64,000 bases of DNA from Ceratorhiza oryzae-sativae (lineage: Eukaryota; Basidiomycota; Agaricomycetes; Cantharellales; Ceratobasidiaceae), in NCBI GenBank assembly GCA_030998015.1, contig JARWMV010000001.1:310001-374000 (forward strand), read 5' to 3'. Each line of letters starts with the position of its first letter. Positions within the stretch are counted from its first letter, which is position 1. Positions 37,132 to 48,230 of the stretch are shown here, piece by piece. The position numbers and the translations under genes are program-made. A model generated the notes under the pieces. It had not been told where the DNA came from and made no database searches. It was given only the letters and a program-made list of their open reading frames with translations.

Positions 37132-38082
37132 ACATTGATGGAGCAAATGTATCAAGCAAAATCAGTATGGACTTTGAGATATATGCTGTAGACAATGTTT
37201 CCCCTTTAAATATATATTTTGTTGCATCTCAAGTCCCATCTGCTCCAGAAAATAAAAGCATCAACCATATGCAAACCATGCATGGTTGGGCAATGATTGA
37301 CTCAGGCACATCCTCATGCTTTATACACCCATGCCTAGTCAAACAATATCAAATACCCACTTATAAAAAGAAAAATCCAAAAAAATTAAAAGTTATTGGT
37401 GGTCATGAAATCTCTTCTGGTATTGTTGATACAGAATCTGTTTTTATTTTAAAAATAGGTAGTCATAAAGAACAATTGGTTTGTAACGTAGCAGACATAG
37501 GCAGACACACTTTAGTACTAGGAATGTCATGGCTCAAATTACATAACCCAAATATTGACTGGCCAAATAAACATGTTACTTTTGACTCAAACTTTTGTAT
37601 AAAAAACTATGTTCCTGCTTCTAATGTAGTTCTTGGCAACGTCAGTGGTATTGTTGATCCATTTGACAAAAACCTAGGAGGTGTTGAGGCTTACCAACCT
37701 CTTGAAGGCATCCCTAGGGACCCTGGAGGTGTCATGGCATCAAAACCACTTGAAGGCATCCCAGAGGAACTCCAAGACTATGTGGACATATTTTCTGAGG
37801 ACAAAGTGACAGAGTTACCTCCTCACTTTCCATATGACCTTGAGATAGTCCTCAAGGATCAAAATGCACTGGTAAAAGGACTGGTATACCCCCTTTGCCC
37901 TTTGGATGATGAAGAATTAAGGAGAATACTCATAGAGCAGTTGGATAAAGGGTTGATCAGGCCTTCCAAATTGCAATACAGCTCTCCAGTAATCTTTGTT
38001 CCTAAGAAGAATGGCAAAAGAAGGATGTGTGTTGATTATTGTTTGCTTAATTCCAACACAGTACAAAACATGTATCCCATAC
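37128..38082 (+). pseudogene. family-A pol, part 1: protease and start of reverse transcriptase
   Basis: The frame overlaps the gag stop; its first ATG is near 37169. The aspartic protease motif is WAMIDSGTSSCFIHP, with the second signature HTLVLGMSWLKLHNP. The RT thumb-side start is ELPPHFPYDLEIVLKDQNA, LDKGLIRPSKLQYSSPVIF and VPKKNGKRRMCVDY. In the family the next motif reads DYRLLN; here it is DYCLLN (CGT to TGT is likely). The frame is broken at 38083 by solo LTR-1 directly after MYPI and continues at 48647. Confidence 0.9.
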
Positions 38083-39161
38083 TGTTATGACCCGCCTAGC
38101 AGACATAACCTAACAACCGAATATTGTACAGATTTATGGCATTTTTCCCGAAGCAGAACAAACCATAAACAGGATCACATGATCTCGGCGCTTACCCAAT
38201 GATTAAGCGCCGGTGGTTACCCTGAACTCGCTCCAGCGTTTCTCTCCCATGTTACCTGGAGCGAGGAGCGAGTTGTCATGTGATCTCGGCGCTTACCAAC
38301 AATTAAGCGCCAGTGGTTACCCTGAACTCGCTCCAGCATTTCTCTCCCATGTTACCTGGAGCGAGGAGCGAGTTGTCACGTGATCTTGGTGCTTACCAAC
38401 GACTAAGCGCCGGTGGTTACCCTGAACTCGCTCCAGCGTTTCTCTCCCATGTTACCTGGAGCGAGGAGTGAGTTGTCACATGATCTCAGCGCTTACCCAA
38501 CAATTAAGTGCCAGTGGTTACCCTGAACTCGCTCCAGTGTTTCTCTCCCATGTTACCTGGAGTGAGGAGCAAGTTGTCACGTGATCTCGGTGCTTACCAA
38601 CGACTAAGCGCCGGTGGTTACCCTGAACTCGCTCCAGCGTTTCTCTCCCATGTTACCTGGAGCGAGGAGTGAGTTGTCACATGATCTCGGCGCTTACCCA
38701 ACAATTAAGTGCCAGTGGTTACCCTTAACTCGCTCCAGTGTTTCTCTCCCATGTTACCTGGAGTGAGGAGCGAGTTGTCACGTGATCTCGGCGCTTACCC
38801 AACGATTAAGCGCCGGGTGCTTAAGTCCAAAAGTCACATGACCCTCAGACCTTGCGCGGCTCTATAAGATTCGGAGCCGCACAAACTTAAGACAAACAAT
38901 TACCTAACCCATAGTACTGTACATAACCTACACCTACTGCAGAGTGTGCTTAGATAATACATCCGCAGCCACTGCAGCCACAGGTGTATATAAGAAGGAT
39001 AAAGCAAGACTGGACACCTCAGCTTGCTTTATCTCGTCAACCACCATAGACCATAGCAAAACGCTGTAACTAGAACACTCAATACATACTGCATAGCACC
39101 AAACCGTCAACGTAGCCACTACTTAAGTGCTCCACAAGGGAGCCTCCAGAGGGTCATGACA
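38083..39161 (+). mobile_element. solo LTR-1 (1079 bp) with internal tandem array
   Basis: Begins TGTTATGACC and ends GGTCATGACA; flanked by the 5-bp duplication CATAC (38078-38082 and 39162-39166). A TATA-like CTATAAG lies near 38869. No coding. It belongs to a different LTR family from A and B. Removing it with one CATAC restores the RT frame. Confidence 0.9.
38175..38816. repeat. tandem array of a 100-101-bp unit, about 6.4 copies
   Basis: The anchor CCTGAACTCG (or its variant) recurs at 38221, 38321, 38421, 38522, 38622 and 38723. Each unit holds two inverted pairs: GCGCTTA with TAAGCGC, and AACTCGCTCC with GGAGCGAG...GAGTT. Copies differ mainly at CG dinucleotides (AGCGTT/AGTGTT, GAGCGAG/GAGTGAG, AAGCGCC/AAGTGCC). 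It sits upstream of the TATA-like element of the LTR, so an enhancer-like role is possible. Confidence 0.9.
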
Positions 39162-39308
39162 CATACCTCTCATTTCTGTCAAGGCCAGAGCCTCAGACAG
39201 GGGCAAATACCTCAAAGGGTAACACCCAACTCTACTGCAATAAATACAGAGAGTCAACCTGCAATGTCTAAGGGACATGCAGGGAAGGAGGAAGGGGTAG
39301 AAGGCAGT

Positions 39309-39684
39309 TGTTGACAATGACAAGTCAGGCAACAAGGAAAATAGTAAGAAAGTAAAAGAAGTTGTATTCAACAAGAGGTCAAGTTCTTGAGGAGTCCTCT
39401 GCGAACTTGACCCAGTTTATATACATAGTACAAGCCACATCATAACAAACAAGTCCATACAGTGAGTCACAACTGATAAGAGATAGAAGCAGTAGAAGCA
39501 ACTGTGGAGCTGTGGAATTTCACATTGGAGTTGAAATACATCTCAGTTATCAGTGCAGAACATCCCCTGAATCACATGACACAGATATACCATAAAAGGC
39601 AGGTATGTTTTGAAGATGGTCTCATAAAATGTAATAAATTGAGAAAATATTGTAGAGTGGATATATGCGTGTCAGTTCATGACA
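39309..39684 (-). repeat. family-B 3' LTR (376 bp)
   Basis: Plus strand starts TGTTGACAATGACAAG and ends GTTCATGACA; the polypurine tract complement CTTCCCCCCTTCAAGG abuts at 39685-39700. Confidence 0.92.
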
Positions 39685-39700
39685 CTTCCCCCCTTCAAGG

Positions 39701-42041
39701 CATGGGGGTCCTGGGGTGCCTTTGGATGTGACTTGACATAGTCAGTGATGAGTTCTGGTGCATTCACCAGGTCATCGTAAGTTAACCATTGTCACTTGTC
39801 ATAGCCAAGCCATTTGACATAGTATTCAAAGGCATTAGACCTTTTGTTGTATTGTGACTTTATGATCTGCTCTATTTCAAATTCTTCTTCTCCTTCTGGA
39901 GTTACCACAGGTGGAGGTGGGGGAGCTTGATGTCCATAGGGATCATCTTTATGTTTGTTTGGTCAGGAGTGAAACATGAAATACTGGGTGTATTTTCATG
40001 GTTACTAGCAAGTCCAGTTTGAAGGTGTGAGTGCCATGTTGTGCTACCACCTTGAATGGTCCAACTCTCTTGTGGGCCAATTTCCTGGAGGCCTGTTGTG
40101 TGTGTATGTTCTTGGTGTTGAGCCAGACTTTGTCTCCCACCTTGATGGCTTCTGGGGTCCAATGCTTCTGATCATAGTATTCTTTGGTCCTCTGGTTTGC
40201 TAATTCCAGAGCAGCCTTGAGTTCGTCATGGCCCTTTTGGAGCCATTCTGCATGATTGTCTGCTAAGGGGAATTCTTGTTCCTCCTTGTCCCCAACTGCC
40301 AGTCTTGGATGGAAACCATAGTTTGCAAAGAACGGTGATTTGCCAGTTGAGGCATTGACACCATTGTTATAGGCAAATTTGGCCAGAGGTAAGAGTGAGA
40401 CCCAGCCATCCTGCTGATCTGATATGTAGTGTCTCAGGTACCTTTCTACTACTTGGTTAGCCCTTTCAGACTGGCCATCTGTTTGGGGGTGGTATGCTGT
40501 GGAGTAGGATGGTTTTATATCCAGCTGTTTGTACAGGTGCCTTAAGAATTTGGATGCAAAGTTGGGACCATGGTCTGAGATGGTTTTTCATGGTAACCCA
40601 TGGAGTTTCCATACATAGGTAAGGAACAAGTTTGTGCAATCCATGGCGCTGGCCTCTGACTGACATGGAATAAAGTGGACCATTTTTGTTAGGTGGTCCA
40701 CAACTGTAAATATAGCATCGAACCCTTCTGAAAGGGGTAACCTGGTGATCAGATCATAGGTGATTTCCTCCCAAGGTTTTTCTGGTGCTGGTATTGGGTT
40801 TAGAAGCCCTGGGGGAACCTGGTTACTGTGCTTGTTCCTGATACAGGATTTGCAATGTGTGACATATTCGTTGACTGATTTTTTCATTGATGACCATGTA
40901 TATTTGCGGTTTAACATTTCATATGTTCTGAACTGTCCTGGGTGTCCTGCAGCTGGGTTGTCATGACAGCTTTCAATGATCAGCTTGCAAAGTTCTTTGT
41001 TATTTGGGACATAGATTTGGCCCTTGTATCATAAAGGTCCTTTGTCACATTCCCAGTTTTTGACTTTTTCATTGTTGTCCAGGGCTTTTAGCACTTTTGA
41101 CAGGTGCTTGTCCCCTGGGATAGCATCCCTAATGAGTTGTTCCAGGTCATGGTCTGGTGTGATTGCTTGTAACCATAGAGATTTTAATTCCAAAAATTGG
41201 TTTTGTGCAAGCAGAGCTTGGCTCTCACCCCCCTCTTTAGGGATGTGCCTTGACAGCCTAGAGAGTATGTCTGCCTGGCCATTCTTTGCCCCTTTGATGT
41301 ATAGAATCTTGAATTTGAACCTGGACAGGAACTTGTGCCATTGTGTAACTTGGCCATTCAGTGGCCAGTTTGTCTTCCAATATTCCAGGTTCTTGTGGTC
41401 ACAAACAATGTTTACCGGGTGTTCAGCCCCTTCTAGTAAGTGACGCCAGTGTTTGAGGGCTTTTATAATTGCCAGCATTTCTTTGTTGTAAATATCATAG
41501 TTTCTTTCTGCTGGAACCATTGCTTTGGAATAGTAGGAGATTGGGTGAAGCATTCCATCTTCTCCATATTGCAATAATACAGCACCTGTGGTGTAGCCTG
41601 AGGTGTCTGTTTCCAAAATAAATGGTTTGCTGGGTTCTGGCTGAATTAGGAGGGGGGCTTCTTTCAATTTCTGCTTCAGCAGGTTCCATGCCTGATCCCT
41701 TTCTTATGTCCATTCCCACTTTGCATTCTTCTTGACAAGTTCATAAAGACATTTTGTGATTTTTGAGAAGTCTTTCATGAAGTGCCTTAACCAGTTTGCA
41801 AACCCCAACCCTTCCAGGACTTTGGTTGGGTTTGTAGGGGTTGGCCATTCAACAGCCTTTTCAACCTTGGCTGGGTCTACTTTAATTCCCTGGGGAGTCA
41901 CTACTATTCCCAAGTAATCAACTTTGGTGACATTGAAAATGCACTTCTCCAAAGCACAGTATAGGCCAGCCTTCTGGAGACGACGCAGGACTTCTTTGAC
42001 ATGTTCATCATGTTCTTCTTGGTTTTTGGAGAACACTAATA
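39701..42041 (-). pseudogene. family-B pol, part 2: RT palm end, RNase H, integrase, chromodomain
   Basis: Minus strand from 42041: ILVFSKNQEEHDEHVKEVL follows directly on the RT active-site motif that was split by the Tc1 element. Then RNase H (PFILETDTSGYTTGAVLLQY, KEMLAIIKALKHWRHLLEG, ILYIKGAKNGQADILSRL), the integrase zinc finger region (CKSCIRNKHSNQ), the catalytic core (ITYDLITRLPLSEGFDAIFT) and the GPY/F and chromodomain part. Stops include a TGA after HGLP (40590-40588) and a TGA after YDK (39794-39792), both at expected Arg codons. Confidence 0.9.
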
Positions 42042-42043
42042 TA

Positions 42044-43636
42044 CACTGGCTCAAATAAGTCTTGCCTCACATGACAAGAAAAGCTTGCACCACTCATTTC
42101 TCCTCAGTTAGTGTAGATATTGACTAGATGTAATAATAGATAATGTACAATAGGCTCTTGCGAATCTATCCATAAAAAAAACAAAATTACACAATGGGAT
42201 TATGAGGAGTGGCACACATTCTGTTTGTGCATGCTTGAGGCAAGACTTTTGTGTGTAAATGCAATTTGGTGTTGAAAGCATAAATCCTCCAGAACAGTAC
42301 ACATACATTCAGTCTAACCTAGTAATGAGTATTGTCACCCCTTGCATCTTGCAGCTCAGCCACCCTGAGAGGCATCAAATAATACAGATTCTGGATCACA
42401 GTGGCATTGATGCACTCCCACTCCTCCTTCAGTGCCTCCCACAACTTGTCCTCATTGCATGGACAAACAGCCCGTTTTTGCACCTTGTGATCCAAGTAGC
42501 TCCATACATGTTCGATTATGTTCATATCTGGTGATTTCGAGGGCCAGGGAAGTACCTTGATGTGTTTTGATTCGAGCCAGTTGGACACCAAGTCCAATTG
42601 ATGTTTTGGATTGTTGTCACACTGGAAGATGACACTACATGGCTTGAGATTACAGTCCTTTAGAGTCACCAGAAGGTCCTCCTTCAATATCTCTGTGTAC
42701 ATGACAGCATTCATAATGCCTTCAATTTGATGGAGATGGCCTACTCCATTCCATGTTATACACCCCCACACCATCACACTCCCACCTCCATGTTTGATGG
42801 TTTTTTTGGTATATCAAGGATCATACACCTGTCCAGGTTGCCTCCAAATATATTCGAGTCCATCAGAGGAGAATACATTGAATTTTGACTCATCAGAGAA
42901 GATGACCCAGGCCCACATCAAGGTGTCCCAACTTATATGCTTGGCAGACCAGCCATGACAAGCTGATCTTTGCTTATATGTCAGGGAAGGAATGTGCTGA
43001 CAACAATGCACCATAAGCCCTAGCTCTCGAAGATGGCGACAGATTGTGTCAGGGTGGAGGTGAGGGAAGTATTGTTGCTGTAGCTCAGTGGCATTGCCGT
43101 GACAAAGTTTGGACAGCCCAATCAAGGCAAGGCAATTGTCCCTGGCTGTCATTTTGTGTGGACGACCTCTACAAATGGCCTTGGGATACATTGCACGTGG
43201 TTTGAGAAATTGTTGATAAACTTGGTTGACAGTAGTACAATCGACACCGACAATGCGAGCAACCACGCTACTTGCAATACCAAGATTCTTCATTGTCAAG
43301 ATTTGTGACTTTTGGGCATCTGTAGTGAACTGTGCCATGGCTAGTGTTCTAGACAAATGTAGGGCAAAGGGATTATAGTGCTTATGAGTGTGGGAGAACA
43401 GAAGAAGAATCAGGTGTATGCGGCCTGCATAAGTCTTGCCTCAAGCATGCGCAAACAGAACACATGCCACTCCTTGTAATCCCATCATGTAATTTTGTTT
43501 TTTTTTACAGATAGATTTGCAAGAGCCTATTGTACATTATCTATTATTACATCTAGTCGATATCTACGCTAGCCAAGGAGAAATGAGCAGTGCAAGCTTT
43601 TCTTGTCATGTGAGGCAAGACTTATTTGAGCCAGTG
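42044..43636 (-). mobile_element. Tc1-like DNA transposon (1593 bp) inside the RT active-site codons
   Basis: Flanked by TA on both sides (42042-42043 and 43637-43638). Terminal inverted repeats are about 205 bp, starting CACTGGCTCAAATAAGTCTT. Excising it with one TA gives GAT GAT ATA TTA GTG, which restores the RT YMDDILVF motif in frame. It carries one transposase gene on the minus strand. Confidence 0.93.
42319..43356 (-). pseudogene. Tc1-like transposase (DD34E), one nonsense codon
   Basis: ATG near 43338 (MAQFTTDAQKSQILTMKN). The N-terminal half is a paired-type helix-turn-helix (IASSVVARIVGVDCTTVNQV, GRPHKMTARDNCLAL). The catalytic triad is present: Asp in IFSDESKFN, Asp in FQCDNNPKH and Glu in SPDMNIIEHVW, with 34 residues between the last two. 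The only break is a TGA after QVYDP at about 42814, where the frame otherwise runs on to YTKKTIKHGGGSVMVWGC; CGA to TGA is likely. So this is a recently dead or nearly complete copy. Confidence 0.9.
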
Positions 43637-43638
43637 TA

Positions 43639-45181
43639 TCATCCATATAGATTACAACATAAATGCCCTCAATGTCTTGGAACTCTTCCCAGATCATAGC
43701 CATGAAAGTTCCTGGTGCATTCTTTGGGCCGAATTGCATGACTAAGGGCTTGTACAGCCCATATTTGGTCTTAAAAGCAGCCTTCCATTTGTCCCCTTCC
43801 CGAATTTGTATGAGGTTGAAACCCCACTTCAGGTCAAACTTGGTGAATATCTTTGCTCCGTGTAGGGTCTCTACAATATCATTGATGCATGGGAGTGGGT
43901 ACACATTGGAGATGGTCATTTTGTTTAGCCACCAGTAGTCAATGCACATACGCAGCTTCCCATTTTTCTTTTTAATGAATATAACTGGGGAAGCCATTGG
44001 TGACCTTGAAGGTCTAATGTGACCTGCTTTCAATTGGCAGTCTAGGGTTTTGCACAGTTCTGCATCTTCTTTGATGCCCACACTATATATGGGGCCATGC
44101 CTTGGCTCAGCACCTGGTTTTAGGTCTATCTCCATGTCCCACTTCCTATGGGGTGGCAGTGGTTGGACATCATCTTCTTCAGCAAATATTTTCTTGAACT
44201 CCCTATATTTTGCTGGGAGCAAATCTAAAGAGTCCAGCTGGAGCTCCTTGGGTTCATTTGCTTGCACATGTAGGGGTTTTGTAATGCAGTGCTTCAAGCA
44301 TATTGGCAAGTTGAACTTCATATCCTTTCCATCCCAACCAATGTCTGGGTTATGGAATTTGAGCCACAACATGCCCATGACTAGGTCATTTTTGCCAACA
44401 TTCACAATGTAAGTGTCACAAACTGACACACATATATCCACTCTATAATATTTTCTTGATTTACTACATTTTGTGAGACCAGCTTCAAACATACTTGCCT
44501 TTTATGGTATATCTGTGTCATGTGATTCAGGGGATGTTCTGGACCGACAACCAAGATGTATTTCAACTCTGATGTGAAATTCCACAGTTCCGCAGTTGCT
44601 TCTACTGCTTCTATCTCTTATCAGTTGTGACTCACTGTACAGACTTGTTTGTTATGATGTGGCTTGTACTATGTATATAAACTGGGTCAAGTTCGCAGAG
44701 GACTCCTCAAGAACTTGACCTCTTGTCGAATACAAGTTCCTTTCTTTTCTTACTCTTTTCCTTGTCACCTGACTTGTCGTCATTGACAGTAAGCACTGAG
44801 GATCTCTCGGTGCTCTTGAATGCACAACTCAAAGGTGCAGTAATGGGTCACAGACCCAGAGTCTATCTCCCTTCCATCAATTACCCTCAGTTTCTTGGGT
44901 GTTTTTAGGGTGACAGTAGGAATATGGTATTGTTTAACCAAATCTTCATGTATAAATACTGACATGGCCCCTGAGTCAATCATAGCCCATCTGTTGAATT
45001 TTTTCATGTTATATGCAGACTTGTGTTCAGGGGTTATGCGCAGAGGGAATGCATGAAAGAAAAACTGAAGTTGTGATTGGTTTCCTAATAACATACATTC
45101 CATTTCCATATTTTTATTTTCATTATGCGCATTTTGTAACATAGCGCCCAAGACTGCCCCCCTGGCATGGTTTGAGCTCAT
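43639..45181 (-). pseudogene. family-B pol, part 1: protease and reverse transcriptase (solo LTR inside)
   Basis: The start ATG at 45181 overlaps the gag stop (ATGA). MSSNHARGAVLGAMLQNAHN leads to the protease motif WAMIDSGAMSVFIHE. The frame is cut at 44789 by a solo LTR (44414-44788) and resumes with YIVNVGKNDLVMGMLWLKF. The RT part shows SPMASPVIFIKKKNGKLRMC, IDYWWLNKMTISNVYPLP, FDLKWGFNLIQI and MQFGPKNAPGTFMAM, ending at YMDD where the Tc1 element enters. Confidence 0.9.
44414..44788 (+). mobile_element. family-B solo LTR nested in family-B pol
   Basis: Plus orientation, TGTCACAAACTGACAC to GTCATTGACA, 375 bp. Perfect 5-bp duplication GTAAG (44409-44413 and 44789-44793). Opposite orientation to its host element. 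Confidence 0.93.
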
Positions 45182-46569
45182 TCTTTTACCAACTCATCAT
45201 TGGTTGTTTCTACATCCTCAACCACTGCCTCATATCCTGACATCTTGGCTGAGGGGCATTTGGCCGCAATGTGGCAGCGCCCTCTGCAGTTATAGCAGGT
45301 GTTTGTCCCCTTCCCTTTTCCTGTGCTATCCAGATCCATTGCATCTGGATCCTTTGCCTTACAGGCCACTGGTGGATGATTATCCTTCTTTATGTCCTTG
45401 AAGGATTCTTGCACGTTGGTATTGCTGCCATCGTAGTGGACGGTTGGAACTGTGAAGCCCTTCATGTTGGGCCCAATGGCCACAATCTGACCCTTTACAG
45501 CCCTTCTGTCCTTAATCTTGTATACCCGTTCCCCATTCTTGAATTTCTCCTTTTGGGGAGTGTTCTGGGGGTTATTTGTTGGCCTACTGGACAAGGCATT
45601 GTTGCTGCTGGACTTTTTACCCCCATGAGACGTCCTTTTGCTACTGAACAAGATGAGGTGGCAGTCAATTTCCAGGGCTTGCTGAGTGGGCTGGGCAAAA
45701 GTTTTGGTGCAAGGGTCATAGTTCTGGGCCACCATGCTATCTGTTACGTCTGATGATAGACCATTGTAGAACTGATCACGCATGGCAGCATCGTTGTAGT
45801 TGAGGCCTGTTGAATATAGGTTGAATAGGGTGAGGTAATCCTGAACTGTCTTGGATTGTTTCAGTTTCCACCACTTGTCGCAGTTATTTTCAATGCAGTT
45901 CAGGTCCCCATAACAGGTAGTAAATTCTTGCCAGAACAAATTGGCATCATGAAGCCATGGGATCGCAGTTCCAGGGTTTAAAATTTCAAATTCCTCATAC
46001 AAGTTGACCCATTTGGCTGCTGAACCTTCAAGATAGGATGTGATAAATGCGACCACTTGGTCAGCTGAGTGCCCACTCATATTTGTGTTGATGTATCGGG
46101 TGCATGTGATCCTGAATGAGCTGGCTTCTTCATGCTTTGTGCCATCAAACTTTTGGGGAGCTCCCATCTTAACCTTTACGGCTGATCCGCCAGTGGTAGC
46201 AGTAGCTGTTGGCTGTGGTTGGGTCACACTGGCGGTTGGTTGTACTTGGGCAGCACCTGAGCCGCCTGATGAGGAGTTTGTTTGCACTTCAATGCACGTA
46301 ATAGATGCTTGAAGTATGGCTAACATGCCCACAAGGTTATTGACGTTGGTGGCCAGTCTGGCCACATCAGCATCTATCTTTGTCTGGTTGGTGGTGAGCT
46401 TTGCTTTGAGCAAATCTGTGTATGTCTTATTGTTATGTTCTACATCTCCAATGTCATTTTGGAGATTGTTGGATTGTTCTTGTAATTCATCCATTGACTG
46501 GAGCATATAGATGACTTTTTCCTTGTCAGACATATTTGCCCAGGCAGGGGCAGAGGGTTGTGACACCAT
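45178..46569 (-). CDS. family-B gag polyprotein (463 aa), intact
   Basis: Uninterrupted from ATG 46569 (MVSQPSAPAWANMSDKEKVI) to TGA 45178. A coiled-coil-like N-terminus (MDELQEQSNNLQNDIGDVEH) is followed by a variable S/T/P linker, the capsid region (ADQVVAFITSYLEGSAAKWV, WLHDANLFWQEFTTCYGD, KQSKTVQDYLTLFNLYSTGL, LSSDVTDSMVAQNYDP) and one CCHC zinc knuckle (CYNCRGRCHIAAKC). It packages element RNA in virus-like particles. The stop overlaps the pol start by four bases (ATGA). This is the only major retroelement gene in the window with no break. Confidence 0.92.
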   Translation of the reverse strand: MVSQPSAPAWANMSDKEKVIYMLQSMDELQEQSNNLQNDIGDVEHNNKTYTDLLKAKLTTNQTKIDADVARLATNVNNLVGMLAILQASITCIEVQTNSSSGGSGAAQVQPTASVTQPQPTATATTGGSAVKVKMGAPQKFDGTKHEEASSFRITCTRYINTNMSGHSADQVVAFITSYLEGSAAKWVNLYEEFEILNPGTAIPWLHDANLFWQEFTTCYGDLNCIENNCDKWWKLKQSKTVQDYLTLFNLYSTGLNYNDAAMRDQFYNGLSSDVTDSMVAQNYDPCTKTFAQPTQQALEIDCHLILFSSKRTSHGGKKSSSNNALSSRPTNNPQNTPQKEKFKNGERVYKIKDRRAVKGQIVAIGPNMKGFTVPTVHYDGSNTNVQESFKDIKKDNHPPVACKAKDPDAMDLDSTGKGKGTNTCYNCRGRCHIAAKCPSAKMSGYEAVVEDVETTNDELVKE

Positions 46570-46592
46570 TTCAGAGAGGATTTGGTGGAATT

Positions 46593-47533
46593 CTAAAGAC
46601 GACAGGGATGATAAGGAAGTACAGGGAATTGCGAATTGTTTTGATAATAGAGGATTTCTGTTCCCTGCACAAGTCTATAAATTTTGAAGTTCCCGATTCC
46701 TGCAAACCTTAACCAAGTATCATCCAAGTCCCAACTTTTGGTGTCTTGACAACAATACAGGCACTCCACCCTCTTCAGTTTAGTTTGATCCTGAAGGAGT
46801 GCTTCCTTGGGGAGAGTTGATTTGGGCTGCCAGAAGGGGTGCTTCTTCCTGAATTGGCAAGCCCATGCCACTTAGAAAGGTGGGGTGAGGGAGGTCTGAT
46901 GGCATTGAGAAGACAGGGAAGGCATACTCATGTGGTGCGATTGTTTCTTGGACTATTGCTTCTAGTCTGAGATGGTCTTGGAGGAGGGATAGATAGTCCT
47001 CCTGATGTTTGCGCAGTTGTTCAGTTAGGTATGCGCAACAGGCCTCGGCTTTGTGAAGTTTTTCATGAGTTTCTTTGTACTTATTTCAGTAATAACGATA
47101 CCTGTCTTGGAAGTTTTTGATAGTATTTAACAGGTGACAAAGGAGTTGTTGGCTGAGGTTCTCCAGCTTATAGCTGGTTGTGGGGGATGGTGTAATAGTA
47201 TAGGAATTTGTCCTTCTTAGGACAATAGGGGCAGTGCACTGGGAAGGTGGCTCCATTTGCCCAATGGCAGATTTTGCACTCAGGGGCACCCAGCTCAGTA
47301 ACAAAGGCTTGTTGGGCATGTCCGACTTTCTGGGGGTGGACTTTGACAATTACTACTTGGTTAAAATTGATGTGCCCAGCCTCTTCAAGGATACTTTCAA
47401 CCAAATTGAGGGTGAAGCAGTGGATAGACAGGTGTCCAAACCACCCACACAAACGGCAGTGCTGGTCTTCTGTAAAAGGTTGTGCCACTTGAGGGCCATG
47501 TGTTCTGTCAGAGACGTACTTGAGCAAGAGCAA
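46593..47533 (-). pseudogene. family-B pre-gag open region with a zinc knuckle
   Basis: Between the 5' LTR and gag, the minus strand has a 121-residue open stretch (47533-47168) with CRLCGWFGHLSIHC (CX2CX4HX4C) and a second Cys cluster (CKICHWANGATF, then HCPYCPKKD). In another frame LENLSQQLLCHLLNTIKNFQ and KHQEDYLSLLQDHLRLEAI follow, which looks like a coiled coil. The same arrangement, including the same frame ends, is present in the plus copy at 54025-54965. No good ATG begins it, so splicing or decay must be invoked. Function unknown. Confidence 0.55.
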
Positions 47534-47854
47534 GATAAAAGAAAAAATAGACCCTTTCCTGAGTCTATTGGAATAGGAAGGTGACCTCCGTTGCTCAACT
47601 ACTTAAGGGCAATGAGCAACCCCACCTCTTGTCGATGGAAGAGATTAGAGAACCAAAGCTTGTTATGACGTGTGAGGGACCTGGCTATGCAAGGTTTCAC
47701 AGAGGCACATATAGGGCAATGATGTCTTGTGGCTGTGGATAGGTGGAGTGGGATTGTGGAAGGCAATGGGGAGTTATCTTGAGATGACGCCAACAGTGTT
47801 CCAGATGTATCCCAGACAACACTGAGACTTACAATTGTCAAGAACTTGACCTGA
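47534..47854 (-). other. family-B leader and self-priming site
   Basis: On minus, the LTR end TTGACA is followed by TCAGGTCAAGTTCTTGAC (47854-47837), complementary to the LTR segment TCAAGAACTTGACCT. The remaining leader has an open frame also present in the plus copy (MTIVSLSVVWDTSGTLLA), of unknown meaning. Confidence 0.6.
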
Positions 47855-48230
47855 TGTCAACAACAACAAGTCAGGCAACAAGGAAAATAGTAAGAAAGTA
47901 AAAGAACTTGTATTTGACAAGAGGTCAAGTTCTTGAGGAGTCCTCTGCAAACTTGACCTGGTTTATATACATAGTACAAGCCACATCATAACAAACAAGT
48001 CCATACAGTGAGTCACAACTGATAAGAGATAGAAGCAGTAGAAGCAACTGCAGAGCTGTGGAATTTCACATTGGAGTTGAAATACATCTTGGTTATTGGT
48101 CTGGAACATCCCCTGAATCACATGACACAGATATACCATAAAAGGCAGGTATGTTTCGAAGATGGTCTCATAAAATGTAATAAATTGAGAAAATATTGTA
48201 GAGTGGATATATGCATGTCAGTTCATGACA
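47855..48230 (-). repeat. family-B 5' LTR (376 bp)
   Basis: Plus strand TGTCAACAACAACAAG to GTTCATGACA; target duplication GCAGT follows directly at 48231-48235. Confidence 0.92.

Larger units (their letters stand above)
39309..48230 (-). mobile_element. family-B Ty3/gypsy chromovirus, complete, minus strand
   Basis: LTRs at 47855-48230 (5') and 39309-39684 (3'), both 376 bp, with the perfect duplication GCAGT (39304-39308 and 48231-48235). On minus the order is self-priming site, a pre-gag open region, an intact gag, pol (protease, RT, RNase H, integrase, chromodomain) and the polypurine tract. A solo LTR (44414) and a Tc1-like transposon (42044) are inserted in pol. Without them it is close in length to the plus-strand copy at 53328-60421. 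Confidence 0.93.

Noticed and set aside
38175..38816. CRISPR-like array
   Set aside because: The repeats are contiguous 100-bp tandem units without unique spacers, in a fungal LTR.
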